A stretch of DNA of 64,000 nt from Ceriagrion tenellum (Eukaryota > Arthropoda > Insecta > Odonata > Coenagrionidae). Both the position numbers and the translations under genes were made by a program. The notes below the pieces were generated by a model. That model saw nothing but the letters and a program-made list of their open reading frames with translations, was not told the origin of the DNA and did not search any database. The DNA lies in NCBI GenBank assembly GCA_963169105.1, contig OY720643.1:83931696-83995695 (forward strand), read 5' to 3'. This document shows, in pieces, positions 10,158 through 21,423 of the stretch. Each line of letters begins with the position of its first letter. Positions within the stretch are counted from its first letter, which is position 1.

Positions 10158-12095
10158 AAACCGACCAAGACAATCCCTAATTATCTTCGGGCACACACCA
10201 GCCAACCAGCCAGTCTTCTCCGTCTCATTGTCCGCCGCTTCAAGATTGGCAACGTCGTTGCCGAACGTGGTTGCTTGAATACGCGAACACACGCACACAC
10301 AAAAAGAACATGAATGACGAACTTAAACCACTTAGACTTTTTTGGAGCACACCAGTGAGAGAGCTCTCCTTCGCCGCGCTAGCCTTTACATCCCCTTGCC
10401 TCTAGCGCCAAGCGGTCATTGAGGTCTCGACTCAGCCGACTGTCGCCATCCGCAACGGTTTCCACCGGGAGCTATAAATACCTCGCGGAGGGAGGACTCT
10501 TGGGTTACAATGTAGAAATCATTTTTTCGGCTTTCGTCGGTTTTTGGTTCCGCCGGTTTTTTTAACGGACGGATTAAAGCAATTCATATACAGAACTTTG
10601 GATATCCTTCCACTATTGCTGCCATTACCTACCTAGCTCACTGTAATCCTGAATTATCCCACGGTTAAATAATGGCAGAAACGTAATGCATAACTATTTG
10701 TTGCCTTGTAAACATAGTTTTCCATTCTATTTTGAGCTCACATTAACCATTTACTGTCACAAAATTTAGTCTTACCTACTAGAAAGCATCTTTCTCTGAC
10801 TAATATTTTTCTTTTGTTCACGTTGATTCTGTGGTCCCATCCATAAAAACATGTTCTCCGACTGCTGATGTTTGATTGTGCTAATACTCAAAACTGCACC
10901 TCATTTTTCAGCTCAATTTTATGAGCTTTTGATGAATCTTATGTATTTATCGATTTTTATTACCTCAGTAGCAAGCTATCATGTTTTCTTACGAAAAGCG
11001 TGCGTGGGATGTCGTCTATGGCTTTTGGTGGCAGGTCTCGCGTCCATGGTGAAGAATACGTGAGATGAGATCATGAAAAATACCTCATTCTCATTTGAGC
11101 GACGCTCCAGAGTCTGGCGACAGAAATTTCGAAGTCTTGCCAATGACAACTTTTATCACATTCGCACATTACCTTATCAAAGTTTCTTAACCCCTCTCGC
11201 TTCCTTCCTCACTCTCTCCTCCCCATCGAATGGTGTGCATACCTCGTGGGCATCATTAAAAGTCTAGAAGAATGTATCTATTGTGTCCCTCCCTCGCAAC
11301 TAATTAATGGAAGCAATATGTGAAGAGGCTTTCGAGTGCGCGTGCTTTGTTCCATCCACCGCAACATAATGGTGGCCTCTTCTTTCTTTCTACGCATTAC
11401 CTTCGTCGTTCTCTGTACGTTTTCCTCGTTTCTCTCGTCCCGGAAATACATTACTTATTTTTCCGGAACGATTCCTTTTAAAAGACCCAGAGAAAAAGGT
11501 CGCGGCAAAGATAGCTCCGATTCCCGTTAAAGAGAAAAAGGCAACTTTTCCAATAAATGTCTCTCTTTCTGGAATTCCGCTATTCCCATTCATTTGTTTT
11601 GAGAACTTATTCGATAAAAAACTCATGCTAGTAAGGGCCATCAACACGAGAATATATATCCGTCACTTAAATACTTATTTTCTAACATCCAGGTTCTGAA
11701 GAGGTCACTTTAGACGACTAATGCCTATATTTATCCTAAATTATGTACGATAGAATTAATAAAATATGTTAGTACCTACTAGTAGAATTAATAATTCAGT
11801 TATTCAATATTATTTAAAACACATCGATACGGGAGATAAGTTTCAGAACATTGATATGACCTAACGTATCTACACTTAAATGTGAAAGCAAGTTATCATG
11901 CGCATGCATATTGACGGCGAGAGTTGACGCATGATGAGGACGATTGAACGACACTTGCCAACTCAAAGAGAAATTTTCCATGGAAATCTTTAATAAGGGC
12001 TTACATTTCTCAACCTCAGTAAAATATTCCGGAGGTAAAATAGCCTTCTATACGGATCTCCAGGTGGGGACTACTTAAAGGGGTACATCAGTCAG
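10158..12095. other. No gene recognised; GC-rich patch with isolated TATA box
   Basis: 10180-10560 is GC-richer and contains the TATA-like box listed separately. The rest is AT-rich, with several short open frames of no recognisable type. No downstream exon starting near 10.5 kb could be supported. Confidence 0.4.
10473..10480 (+). promoter_or_regulatory. Candidate TATA box
   Basis: TATAAATA lies in a GC-rich context (CCGGGAGC before, CCTCGCGGAGG after). The expected start site would be near 10503. No TCAGT-type initiator is found at the right spacing, and no open frame with motif support follows, so this is a weak call. Confidence 0.25.
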
Positions 12096-12100
12096 TAAGT

Positions 12101-12900
12101 ACAAGTGCAGAATAGGATTATGGGATGTGAGATCTTTAGGGGTGAGCGGGAAGCTGGAGAACGTGAAGATAGAGATGGAGAGGCTAGGAGTAGATATACT
12201 GCAAGTAAGCGAGGTCAAGCGGGCGGGGGCAGAAGACTACTGGAGCGACGGATAACGTGTAATATATTCAGGAGATAATCAGAGGATTGCAGGTGTAGGA
12301 ATCATACTGAAGAAAGAATGGGACATGAGAGTGAAGTCAATCTGCCAGTACAGCGAAAGGATTCTGATGGTGAAGCTGGAAGGAGAGCTGACGGACACAG
12401 TGATCGTGCAAGTGTACCTACCTAGGTCTAGCTATACGGAAGAAGAAATAAAAGAAGTGTATGAGCAAATTAAAGTCCTCGAAGTAGTGAAGGGAAAAGA
12501 TAACCTCATCGTCATAGGAGACTAAAACGCTGTGGGAGGAGAGGGAAAAGAAGGAAATAGTGTAGGATATTTCGGAGTCGGCAAAAGAAATGCCAAAGGA
12601 AAAAGGTTGGTCGATTTCTGCAACGAGAAGAATATAGTAGTAGCTAATAATCTCTTTGAGCACTATCCGCGTAGTTGGTACCCTAGGAAGAAGCCAGGTG
12701 AATTGCCAGATACCAAATAGACTACATACTTGTCGGAGTCATAAGTATATAAGAACCAAGTCAAGCAGTACAAGAGCTATCCCGGTGCGGATATAAACAG
12801 TGACCACAAGCTAGTAGCCACGGACAGCCACCTTCAATACAAGAAAATCAAGAAGATAAAACGCGAGACAGGATGGGACACGGAAATACTGGCCGAAGAA
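12101..12900 (+). pseudogene. LINE endonuclease (APE-type) remnant
   Basis: The frame is broken by several stops but reads as an EEP-fold endonuclease. Recognisable pieces are LWDVRSLGVSGKL at the start, VGIILKKEWDMR, TVIVQVYLPRSS, and NLIVIGD followed by a stop and NAVGG where the family's GDxNA motif lies. GKRLVDFCNEKNIVVAN, then PGADINSDHKLV with the conserved SDH, come last. The first in-frame stop is near 12254. It would nick target DNA if intact; here it is dead. Confidence 0.8.
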
Positions 12901-13439
12901 GGGAATGGAGACAGATTCGCCGCAGCCGTCGACAGGAAACTAGAAAATGAGGATGAACTGGGCATCATCGAAAAATGGGATAAGCTGAAGAAGACAATCG
13001 CAGAAGCAGCAGAGGAGCAACTGTTGTGAAAGACGGCCAACACGAGGAAGCCATGGATAACGACGGAGATTAGGAAACTAAAAGAAGAAAGAAGAAAATA
13101 CAAGAACCCCTGAAATGAACGAGAGGCAACCCTCTACATGAAGCTAAGGAAACAAGTCAATAAAGAATACAAGAAGACTTGGGAGGATAGGATCGAAAGC
13201 TGCTGCGAGGAAGTCAACGAAAACATGAAGAAGGGAAACACTGAAACGGTACACAAGCTAATGAAGAAACACATCAGAGAGAGGAAAACAAGAAGCAACA
13301 ATATCAGAGATGCAAACGGGAATACATTGATAGAGGATGAAGACATTGGGAATAGATGAAAGCAATATATCGAAGAACTCTACCAAGGATCGACGCCGTT
13401 GGAAGAAAACCTAGTGAATGACGATTAAGATGTTGACGA

Positions 13440-14235
13440 GGAAGATCGGGGCCCACTCATACTGAGGAGTGAATTTGATAGATCAGTAGAGGAGTTCAAG
13501 AAAATAAAAGCACCTGGAGAGGACAACATCAACGGAGAAATCATCAAAGAGCTCGGAAGTAAAGCCAAGGATAATCTGTTCGAGATAATCAGAAATAACT
13601 GCCAAAGCGGAACACTTCCAGAGGACTTTTAAAGGAGCGTAATGATTGCGATACCGAAGATAAACATGTAGTTGGAGGAGGTCATACCAAAAGCACAAGA
13701 AAATGGACTGAGCGAGGTCAAGTAAATGGTGAGGAAACAAATATGCTCCGCTTCGCAGATGATATCACAGTCATAGCTGGAAACCGCGAGGATGTTCAAA
13801 TGTCCCTAAATGTCACGGACCAAGTTCTCCAAGGATACAACATGAAAATAAGTAAGGCGAATATTGAAATCCTAGTATGTGGAAGAGAGAAGATGAATGC
13901 AGGAATCACCCTGAGAGGAGAGAAATTAGAGCAAGTAGATTCCTTCACCCATCACCACCACCCTCAGAATGACCATAACGAGAGACGGAAGAAATGCAAC
14001 AGACATCAAGCGGACAATAGCCCAAGCTAAGAAGGAGTTCATGGGAAAAAGACAACTGCTGTGCTCAAAGAGGATAGGACTACAAACCTGGAAACAGTAT
14101 GTGAAAACATTCGTGTGGTGTGTAGCTCTCTATGGACCGGAAGCATGGACCATTAGAAAAGCTGACCAGAATAGACTTCATTTGAAATCTGGTGCTGGAG
14201 GAGGATGTTGTAGATACAATGGACGGCAAAAATAA
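13440..14235 (+). pseudogene. LINE reverse transcriptase remnant with internal deletion
   Basis: The N-terminal block KAPGEDNINGEIIKELG (about 13508-13560) and LPEDF...VMIAIPK precede a deletion at about 13668. A frameshift near 13735 is followed by MLRFADDITVIAGN (13743 onward), which holds the FADD catalytic box. A further frameshift near 13950 leads to KKEFMGKRQLLCSKRIGLQTWKQY and WCVALYGPEAWTIRKADQNR. The missing segment between the two halves includes the GxxQGxxLSPxLF region that is preserved in the copy at 56.8 kb. Confidence 0.8.
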
Positions 14236-14639
14236 GAAATAACGAAGTGTACAAAACAGTAGAAGAAGAAATATCCATATGAAACACCATGCAGAAAAGA
14301 TGAACGATATGGATCAGACACACCTTGAGACACAATAAGTTTGTGAAGAACATTGAAGGTCAAATAGAGGGAAAAGTCCCCAAAGGAAGTGGCACAATGG
14401 ACCAAATTGGTCTAAGGCCTTAGGTACTTTAAGTAGTTACTCCCCAGAGGAAGACCCAGGAATAAATTCATGGACCAAATAAAGAGGAAAGTACATAGGA
14501 AGAGATACCAGGAGGTAAGGGAACTAGCATTAGGTAGGGAAGGGTGGAGGGCTGCAGTCAACCAATCTTAGGATTGAACGACCAATGAATGAACATTTCT
14601 CAAACTTTTGATTAACTTAAATGACTGAATGACAATCAT

Positions 14640-14882
14640 CGATGTAAATTGTCTTCTTCGGTATCGCAATCATTACTCGCCTATGAAAGTCCTCTGGAAG
14701 CGTTCAGCTTTGGTAGCTATTTTTGATTCTCTCGTACAGGTTAATCTTGGCTATACTTTCTAGTGCTTTGATGATTAATCCGTTGATGTTGCCTGCTGCG
14801 GGTGCTTTTTCTTTCTTGGAGTCCTCTACAGTTCTATCGAATTCACTCTTCAGTATGAGTGATTCCCAATCCGGCTATTAAT
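14640..14882 (-). mobile_element. Inverted RTE-like family 1 fragment
   Basis: The minus-strand translation reads SLILKSEFDRTVEDSKKEKAP, then INGLIIKALE, then LPEDFHRRVMIAIPKK. This is the same RT N-terminal block as 13440-13665 of the neighbouring copy but in the opposite orientation. Both the sense copy's deletion point and this fragment's end fall close to the IAIPK codons. It may be a 5'-inversion product or an independent truncated copy. Confidence 0.7.
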
Positions 14883-15111
14883 ATCGGTAATTTACCTTGT
14901 ATGAATTGATTTGAGAGATACACTTTAAGTTTTTATCAGCAAAAGCAATAAAATATAGTTTATTGGAAAATAAAAGATTAAGTGTAGATTACCCAAGTTC
15001 ACCTTTTAGTCCTCTATTTTAATAAATTCAACAGATTCAGGCGAGATATCGTGGAAGTTCTTCATAATGTAAGAGAAACAATTGCACTTTTCCACAAAAT
15101 TGTTTTAATGC

Positions 15112-15150
15112 GTACAACGCGTTTCGGCTCACAGAGTCATCATCAGGTAC
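15112..15150 (-). ncRNA. Hammerhead-like motif, F4 left arm
   Basis: On the minus strand: GTAC, CTGATGA, T, GACTC-TGT-GAGCC, GAA, ACGCGT, T, GTAC. It is identical in layout to the right-arm copy but has one A.C mismatch in stem II. The substitution separates it from the perfect right arm and suggests this arm is the decayed one. Confidence 0.55.
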
Positions 15151-15162
15151 AAGACCTGTCTT

Positions 15163-15201
15163 GTACCTGATGATGGCTCTGTGAGCCGAAACGCGTTGTA
15201 C
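15163..15201 (+). ncRNA. Hammerhead-ribozyme-like motif, F4 right arm (best copy)
   Basis: Stem I GTAC (15163-15166), invariant CTGATGA (15167-15173), one unpaired T, stem II GGCTC-TGT-GAGCC (15175-15187), GAAA (15188-15191), a minimal stem III AC-GC-GT (15191-15196), T at the cleavage position (15197), then GTAC (15198-15201) closing stem I. A hammerhead would cleave after T15197. Both conserved boxes are intact. The short stem III and the extra T before stem II leave catalysis uncertain. Penelope-like elements are known to carry minimal-stem-III hammerheads. Confidence 0.65.
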
Positions 15202-15248
15202 GCATTAAAACAATTTTGTGGAAAAGTGCAATTGTTCCTCTATTTTAA

Positions 15249-17384
15249 AATATCTTTGTTTAGAATATGAATCCCCCCAGCTAGTGAACTACACTAGACT
15301 ATGGTTTTGCCTCCGTATTTGTAAGCGTTAGTTGTTTTTGAAGGTCTATATAACCATGACTAGCCATCCAGTCCTTTCTACTTCATTTCCTGTGCCTGTC
15401 TAAACACTGTCAGAAAATATTTCTGGTACTGATCCACTATCATCTTCCTCACACAAGTTCTTCTGCCTAATGAATATACAGTGACAACTGCTTAAGATAA
15501 CATGCAAAATTCAGGTGAGATTATTTTCAGTACGATATGACGGATGTTATATAGGCCTTGCACTAGAAACTCGTAACTGGTAGAAGTAATGAAATTTTGA
15601 GAGATACACGCCCGGACATATATATTAAAATATACCCACTTTCCAGGCTAAATTCGTGACTTTGGAAAAATACTAAGTTCCTTTAACATAAGACTCGTCA
15701 TTAACATACAGTTCGCCTCTGTCCTATCCACATCTTTTATCATATTCAGTCACCTTTCATGGATAGGCTGACACCCCTGTTTCTCACTTTTCCAGTGGCT
15801 CGCAGGGTAGGCAATTGTACGCACTTTCAAAGCAAAGGGCGTCGCGAAAGACAGTTGAACACTATAAAAATACATTATTTGACGCATTTTAAGGATCCCA
15901 GAACTAGTCACGGTATTGTCTCTATCGTGGTTGGAGCGTGTATGGCTAGTCGTTGAGTTCACACTTGACTAACTTTTCAAGTCAATAATAAAATCTTTAC
16001 CCAACACTTCACTTTAGTACATCAATTTATAAGTAGGAAATAACCGTACTCATATTAATATAAATTATGCCAGAATTATCTTTATAACTATTCTTCTACA
16101 TGAAAGTATTGTTCTGATTTGGATTTACGGCGCGTCATTAGGAATTTAAGCAAAAGCCGTTTATGACTATCTATTTTATCTTCGGCGTGATGCCAAAATA
16201 TTTTATAGGAACCATTATAATAATATAAAAGGTATGTCTTCGCGTTTAGGAGACAATCTGTTCATGCCATCGAAATATTTCGAAATAAATGCCAAGTATC
16301 ATAAGGCTACATGTTAAAATTATATTACATTGCCAAGAAACCAAGTCACAAATTTGTGTTTCGCTTTAAAACTGTACATAATACTTATAAGCAGCCGTAT
16401 GAATAGTTTTAACCCAAATCTGCACATGAACAAATATCGCTCCGACCACCTTAATCCGCATCCACACATTTATAAATTTGTGTCGGATCAATTTGCCTCG
16501 TATAAAATTCGGCGCGAATTGAAAATTATTTTCACATAAATATTTACCCCTTGCGGCTTGAGTCTATTCTTATTTCTTATTACCAATTATGGTTTCAGGC
16601 GTAACTTTGTGGAATAACTTTATGATTATAGATGGAAACCCTTTGTAATTTCCACATGAGATTTTTATTCCCACGACCCAAGTTTTATCGCTGTGCGACA
16701 TCATCGCCTGTGTGGACATTTCATGAGGAAATTACTAAGTGTTTCAATCTCTAATCTGGTTGACAGGGTGCACAATCAATCGTGCGGCAGAAGCGTCCAC
16801 ATCGAGAACCTGAATACGATACAAGTCCATTGCTGTTCTTAGAGAAACCGACTTTGCCAGGAGCGTGTGCGTTGAATGTGGAATAAATTCCTGCGTGCGT
16901 CACCTCGCCCTCATCTACACAAATCGAGGCTATCTACAAAATAAATTCTTCACTGATGATGTTGTCAACGACCTACCCCAGTGGTTACCAAAGTTGGCGC
17001 TACCGCCCCCTGGAGGGCGGTGCTTTCATCTTAGGGGGCTACAAGGATGTGCTGGAGGCTGGGCTCATACCGATTATATATTTCCAGGGATGAGTAAACT
17101 AGGTATCTCTCTGTTGGATTTGAAATGAACAATAGTTTAATCGCTATTGTATTCGCTTTATTTTTATAAACATCTTGCTTTTTTCATGTAGTCTATGACT
17201 TTGCTTCTGCTTAGCTTTTGGTTGGGGGCGCTGGGTAGTGGTTTTCGGGAAAAAACATTACCCAGCGCCCTAGGTGCCCTAGGTAGGCGCATATTTTAAC
17301 ATGTATAAGCATGTAGCAATAATTCACATTTTGGTGGCTCGAAAAATTTTGGATTACACTGATCTACCCTGTCAACTGCTTAAG
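15249..17384. other. No gene recognised; two short GC hairpins near 17.0-17.3 kb
   Basis: AT-rich DNA without a supported gene. Two GC-rich self-complementary stretches stand out. At 17001-17022, TACCGCCCCC-TGGA-GGGCGGTG can form a tight hairpin. At 17227-17269, GGCGCTGGGTA and TACCCAGCGCC flank TTTTCGGGAAAA. They look like pieces of an old repeat rather than terminators. Confidence 0.4.
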
Positions 17385-17692
17385 AAATTCAGAAATGGTG
17401 TTTTCAGAGCAACCCAGAGATATTATTATGAAGCGTCACTACTTCTCTAGGTCTGACAGAGGCGTTATAATTAGTTATATACATTTTCGACCTGTTTAGT
17501 ACAATAACTCGTTCTTTCCACGCACATTAACCGATCTTAATAAAAACTGAGCTCCACTCAATTCATTCTCATAATACACGTCACCATTTCTCCTCCTCGA
17601 ACCTCATCCTTACATCCTTGCACGGATTGTGTCCTTATGCCCTCTGCCAAACGCCATGGCACGGCTCGCAGGGAAGTATGTAGATGTTGATG
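17385..17692 (+). mobile_element. CR1/jockey-type LINE, 3'-end copy B
   Basis: This short plus-strand copy holds only the last ~300 bp of the family: the AGGTCTGACAGA codons, the CTCGTTCTTTCC...GAGCTCCACT tail, the CACGGATTG...CTCGCAGGG block and the TAGATGTTGATG end at 17681-17692. It is heavily diverged. Confidence 0.8.
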
Positions 17693-17748
17693 CATTAAAT
17701 TCAGCAGTTAGTGCAGTTACAATCCTCCAAACTGTACTGAACAGTCCT

Positions 17749-18374
17749 GTGGTTGAATTGTTATGAATGATTTGCACTGTAAGTGTACTGTAGACTGAAC
17801 TGCGAAGAGGGATGTGTTGGAAACGTGCTGCATCTCAGTGGAAGTGTACAGTTGCAATAACTATACTGGAATAATAGTGTGTAATATGAAAAACTATCAA
17901 AAACCAGGCGAAGGAAGCTCAGAACTTCTTTCTTCCATAAAGGGGAAATCTGGCTTCTGTTGCCAAAAAGCAAATACCAGGTTTCTTGGTTCACTACGCG
18001 GTCAAATTAATTGTGACCGGGTTTTGAATCAGCTCTTTCCTAAAACCCCGTCCTTACCCTTTCCGTATTGGTCCGGAGCCATTCATTCTTTCGCCTATGG
18101 ATCATCATACGGTATTAAACGCATAGCGTATGTGCCCGGGGACTCTTTGGAATCCTTTCACTTTAACATAAACTGTGGTTGAATTTTTATGAATGATTTG
18201 CATTGTAAGTGTACTGTAACGACTGAACTGCGGAGAGGGCTGTACTGAAAATGAGCTGTATCACAGTGTAAGAACTATACTGTTGTTAAATTTGAACTGA
18301 GAATTTGCTGTATTTTAGTGATGTACAGTTGCAATAACTGTACTGGAATGATGCTGTGCAATATGGAAAACTCT
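17749..18374. repeat. Pair of long direct repeats around a 270-bp unknown core
   Basis: The repeat at 17749-17896 recurs at about 18173-18374, the second copy carrying roughly 50 extra bases. Both start CTGTGGTTGAATT.TTATGAATGATTTG, contain AAGTGTACTGT and GTACAGTTGCAATAACT, and end GTG..AATATG.AAAACT. The core (17897-18172) has an open frame of no recognisable family that runs into both repeats, and a short palindrome CGGTCAAATTAATTGTGACCG near 18000. It could be a diverged LTR-like pair or a simple duplication. Confidence 0.55.
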
Positions 18375-18499
18375 CTTGTTAGTTTCAATTTAAGTACAGT
18401 CTTGAGGACACATCCAGTCCAGTTCAAGTACATTTGGAGAGCAGATTCACCGTAGTTACAGCATATTTTTTTTCTCTTGAGTAGTGAACATGCCGATGG

Positions 18500-19130
18500 C
18501 AACCCCTTCAATTCTCATCTCTCCCACATGAACCCCATCAACCTTTCGGCCTTCAGCCCATGCCCCGCCTTCCTGAGTATCCTTTCTCCGCCCACTTCGC
18601 TGCCATGACCCTGCTTCCCCTCTGCATACCTTACGGGATAAAAATCTCCTCCCACCCTTCCCATACATTTATACACCCTTTTAACCCCTACACTTCCCCC
18701 CCAAAAAATCCTTGCCCCGTCCACTTCCCGAGGGTGTCTGCGTGAGGGTTCTGGGGGAAAAATTGCGCGGAAAAAAAGACGTAAACTTCTCCCCCCCTGC
18801 TCGCCTCGGACATGGATTGTCCTTCTTCCTCTTCCAACCTTGCCCTCTCTCTCTTCTGCTTTGCAATTCAGATGTCGCCACGAACAATCCCCCCCTCTTC
18901 CTCTCCACCGTTTCCCCCCAGTTGGTCCTGCGACCCTCCACCATCCCTGTCTCACTACACCTTCTACCAAGCCCTCCATCCTCCACGTCTTTTACGCATC
19001 GGTACAGCTCCATTCTCGCGTCCAAAATTTCCCAGAGCAAAACCTTCCAACCCTTTAAATCCCCTCTGGTTTGGTGGTTTTCTTCGTCAGCAGACAAGTC
19101 CTCGAATCTGCAAAGCTTTTGGGTAAGAAC
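18500..19130. other. CT-rich (polypyrimidine) island
   Basis: The plus strand is strongly C/T-rich, with many CCCTC and TTCC runs. Overlapping open frames occur in several frames of both strands, up to 172 aa on plus. That is what low-complexity composition with few stop triplets produces. No domain is recognisable. Similar strand-biased islands occur at 45.0-45.6 and 47.5-48.3 kb with the purine strand on plus. Confidence 0.5.
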
Positions 19131-19645
19131 GACGGTCTGCTTTTTGTTGTCATCAATACAAAAGATGGCACTTTTTTCATTATTAATTTATTACAAGAGT
19201 AACCCCTTCGTCAATAGTGACGGATTTTGATTTAACCTGTTGAAGCTGGTAAAACAATTAGAAAACAAAGAAATTCTAGCCAATTTGCATCCCTTTTTGC
19301 TTTTTATTACCCTGGCAAAAAATATGATATTATATTATAATAGTATACATTTCTCGGGCACTATACCACATGTGAATGAAAGCATAAATACCAATAATGG
19401 CAAATATTTGACTGCGCTAGCAATTCTAAATTTAGTCGAAAGTCACCTTCGAGGAAATCGTCGCGTTAAATTTAGAACATGTTACCATTTGTATGACTCT
19501 CCTGTCAAGTATGATGTGATATCAATTAAAGGTAAAGTAAGATTTCTATCATTGAAGAGGGTTGCTCCAAAAATTATGCTCCACAAATTTGGTAAACACC
19601 ATAAATGACATAAGTTCCTGTGTTATTAGCAAAAAGAGATTATTT

Positions 19646-20565
19646 CCAGACAATAAGGTCATCTATCAAGAAAATTAGCGAGGACGTGGACTGAGAAATT
19701 CTATTATCGGACCTTAATAACGTCCATTCGTGGTGCCAGGATTGTGGGCTCGAAGTAAATCTTAGTAAATGCACCGCAGTGCACCTCATACGGAAATCAT
19801 CTCACCAGCACCATGTTTACACTGTGGGTGGAGTAAGCATATAGGCATTGGAAAATGTCAAACATCTTGGGATAACCTTAACTTTAGAAAAATCGTGGAG
19901 AACGCACGTACAGAACGTAAGCGGTACTGCATTAAAAAAACTTGGATTACATTTCTCGGGCAGGCCAATTGAAGTGGAAAAGTTCAAAGGTAGAAGCGTA
20001 TCTTTGGAAGGTCCTTGGATATGAAAGAAAAAGAGAGGCGCTAGTTTGCTCTGGTTATGCCACATCTCAAATATACCGCTAGTACTTGGGGCCCTAGACG
20101 GAAAGATTTAACAAAAAAATAACAAAACATAAAGGAAACTGTAAGCTTCATTGAAAACTGCTACGAACGAACATATAGTGTTTATTAGCATTTAGAGGGA
20201 TTAGTTTCGGAGCTGTTAGAGACCCTGAGGCTAGACTTAGTTTTGCTTGGGAGATTCAGAACACGCGTGTATCAGAGAGACATAGAGAATACCATTTTGA
20301 CGCAACGCTACATTTTTAGGTCCGACAGAAGCGAAAAAGATACATTGCCGAATAGAAAGGTAGAATAATTCATTCAGTCCACACACAATAATTGATCCTA
20401 ATAAAACCGAAACTCCACTAAAAGCATACGCATAGTATACATCACTATTTCACCTCCCAAAACCTCATCCTTTACTCCTTTACCTGTTTGGTATACTAAC
20501 ACCCCCTGCCACACGCCCATACGTTCGTTCGTAGGGTTCGTAGGGTAGTGTGAAGCTGTAGATGA
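19646..20565 (+). mobile_element. CR1/jockey-type LINE, copy C
   Basis: This plus-strand copy extends from just upstream of the RT 'VIY' codons after the catalytic DD region (CAAGAAAATTAGCGAGGACGTGG) through TGGTGCCAGGATTGTGGGCT (the 'WCQxWGLE' block). The CTGGTTATGCCACATCTCAA block and the tail with TGCCACACGCCCAT follow, then the terminal GTAGATG near 20560. Numerous stops and frameshifts make it dead. It aligns with copy E (37.4-38.5 kb, opposite strand). Confidence 0.8.
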
Positions 20566-21339
20566 TCATTATAAGTATATAACTCCTTAATTCTTAAAGA
20601 GGCGAAATATTTTATCACAATAATCATTTGACTTAACGACATCATAACCTGCATGCTAAACGTGGCAGTTATAGGTCAGTTGTGATACGCCATGTGACTA
20701 AACTACTTATCAAAGTTACATCAAGTGGTGACGTGAGGTAATCCACATCACTAAGTAGACCTACGGTATGAGATTCTTTATAAAAAGGTACACCAGATTG
20801 TTCTATCTAGGTACTTGCCACAAGTGGTCACACCAAGTTAGTTTGATGATGAAAAAAATGAAATAAAATTAAAAATATGATGAATGATGAATAAATAAGG
20901 AGATAATGAGAGCATAAAAAAGCTGCCCATACAGTACCCTATAATAATAATAATAAGTTAGTTTTTAGTACATTGCATAACGAGTGCAGCATAGTTGTCG
21001 ATATCGATCGGTAAGAAACAACTCAAGTGGAAAAGTACACAATACTTTTAACTCTGTTAAACATAGCAAAATACCACATAGTGTTATATAAATCCATGTT
21101 TTTACCGGAGAAAAACACAGCAAACCAGTAAATCCCTTCAGACTTGGCCATCTTCTGCGGCAGCATACAGGTCCGCAAATCTCCAAAGCATAGACAGTAG
21201 GACGATAGTCTGGTTCTTTAGGCCATCAACGCTAAGCGCGCGTCAGATATACTGGTAATATTGAATCATCATCATTATACTTTGGTATTTTAACAGTTTG
21301 GTTTTAAAGGGAAGACATTTGCAGAGAAGAAAACAATTT
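20566..21339. other. No feature recognised except an (ATA)n run
   Basis: AT-rich. A short (ATA)n microsatellite lies at about 20941-20955. A 73-aa minus-strand open frame ends at 20965 without any motif. Confidence 0.45.
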
Positions 21340-21409
21340 GTTCCGACCGAGATTCAAACCTAGACCTCCCAAGCTCAGGTATCTTTGCTAGTCACACCAC
21401 CCAGTAAAC
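21340..21409 (-). mobile_element. tRNA-like SINE remnant
   Basis: The minus strand reads as a degenerate tRNA head: GGGTGGTGTGACTAGCAAAGA resembles an A-box region and GGTTTGAATCTCGGTC resembles a B box. No body or tail is clear, and CR1 copy D1 begins just downstream at 21424. Confidence 0.5.
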
Positions 21410-21423
21410 GTCTGTAAATCTTT

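Larger units (their letters stand above)
12101..14594 (+). mobile_element. RTE-like LINE (family 1), longest copy, with RT core deleted
   Basis: An apurinic-type endonuclease region (from GLWDVRSLGVSGKLENVK) is followed by a linker. The RT N-terminal block is next (EFKKIKAPGEDNINGEIIKEL, then LPEDF and VMIAIPK). At about 13668 the sequence jumps to LEEVIPKAQENGLSE, losing the palm motifs between. It resumes through FADDITVIAGN and a C-terminal LYGPEAWT block. The 3' end reads CAACCAATCTTAGGATTGAACGACC then (AATG)n. Many stops and frameshifts make it inactive. The same family recurs at 14.6, 23.0, 25.6, 42.7 and 56.7 kb. Confidence 0.85.
15010..15248. mobile_element. Foldback element F4 with 13-bp target-site duplication
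   Basis: Exact 13-bp direct repeats TCCTCTATTTTAA (15010-15022 and 15236-15248) bound a 213-bp element. It begins with a leader containing GGCGAGATATCGTGGAA and CATAATG, as in F1. Two inverted arms of about 79 bp follow (15074-15152 and 15160-15238), separated by about 7 bp. Both arms hold a CTGATGA-hairpin-GAAACGCG core. There are no open frames. The clean target duplication shows that the inverted structure was inserted as a unit. Confidence 0.8.

Noticed and set aside
18712..19230. 172-aa plus-strand open frame and overlapping frames on both strands
   Set aside because: CT-rich low-complexity DNA lacks stop triplets in several frames. No motif, no start context and no splice support.
19240..19608. 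122-aa open frame (starts LKLVKQLENK after a TTG/ATG-like start) before CR1 copy C
   Set aside because: It looks less biased than most, but I recognise no family, no promoter and no splice sites. It may be an exon or chance; not enough to call.
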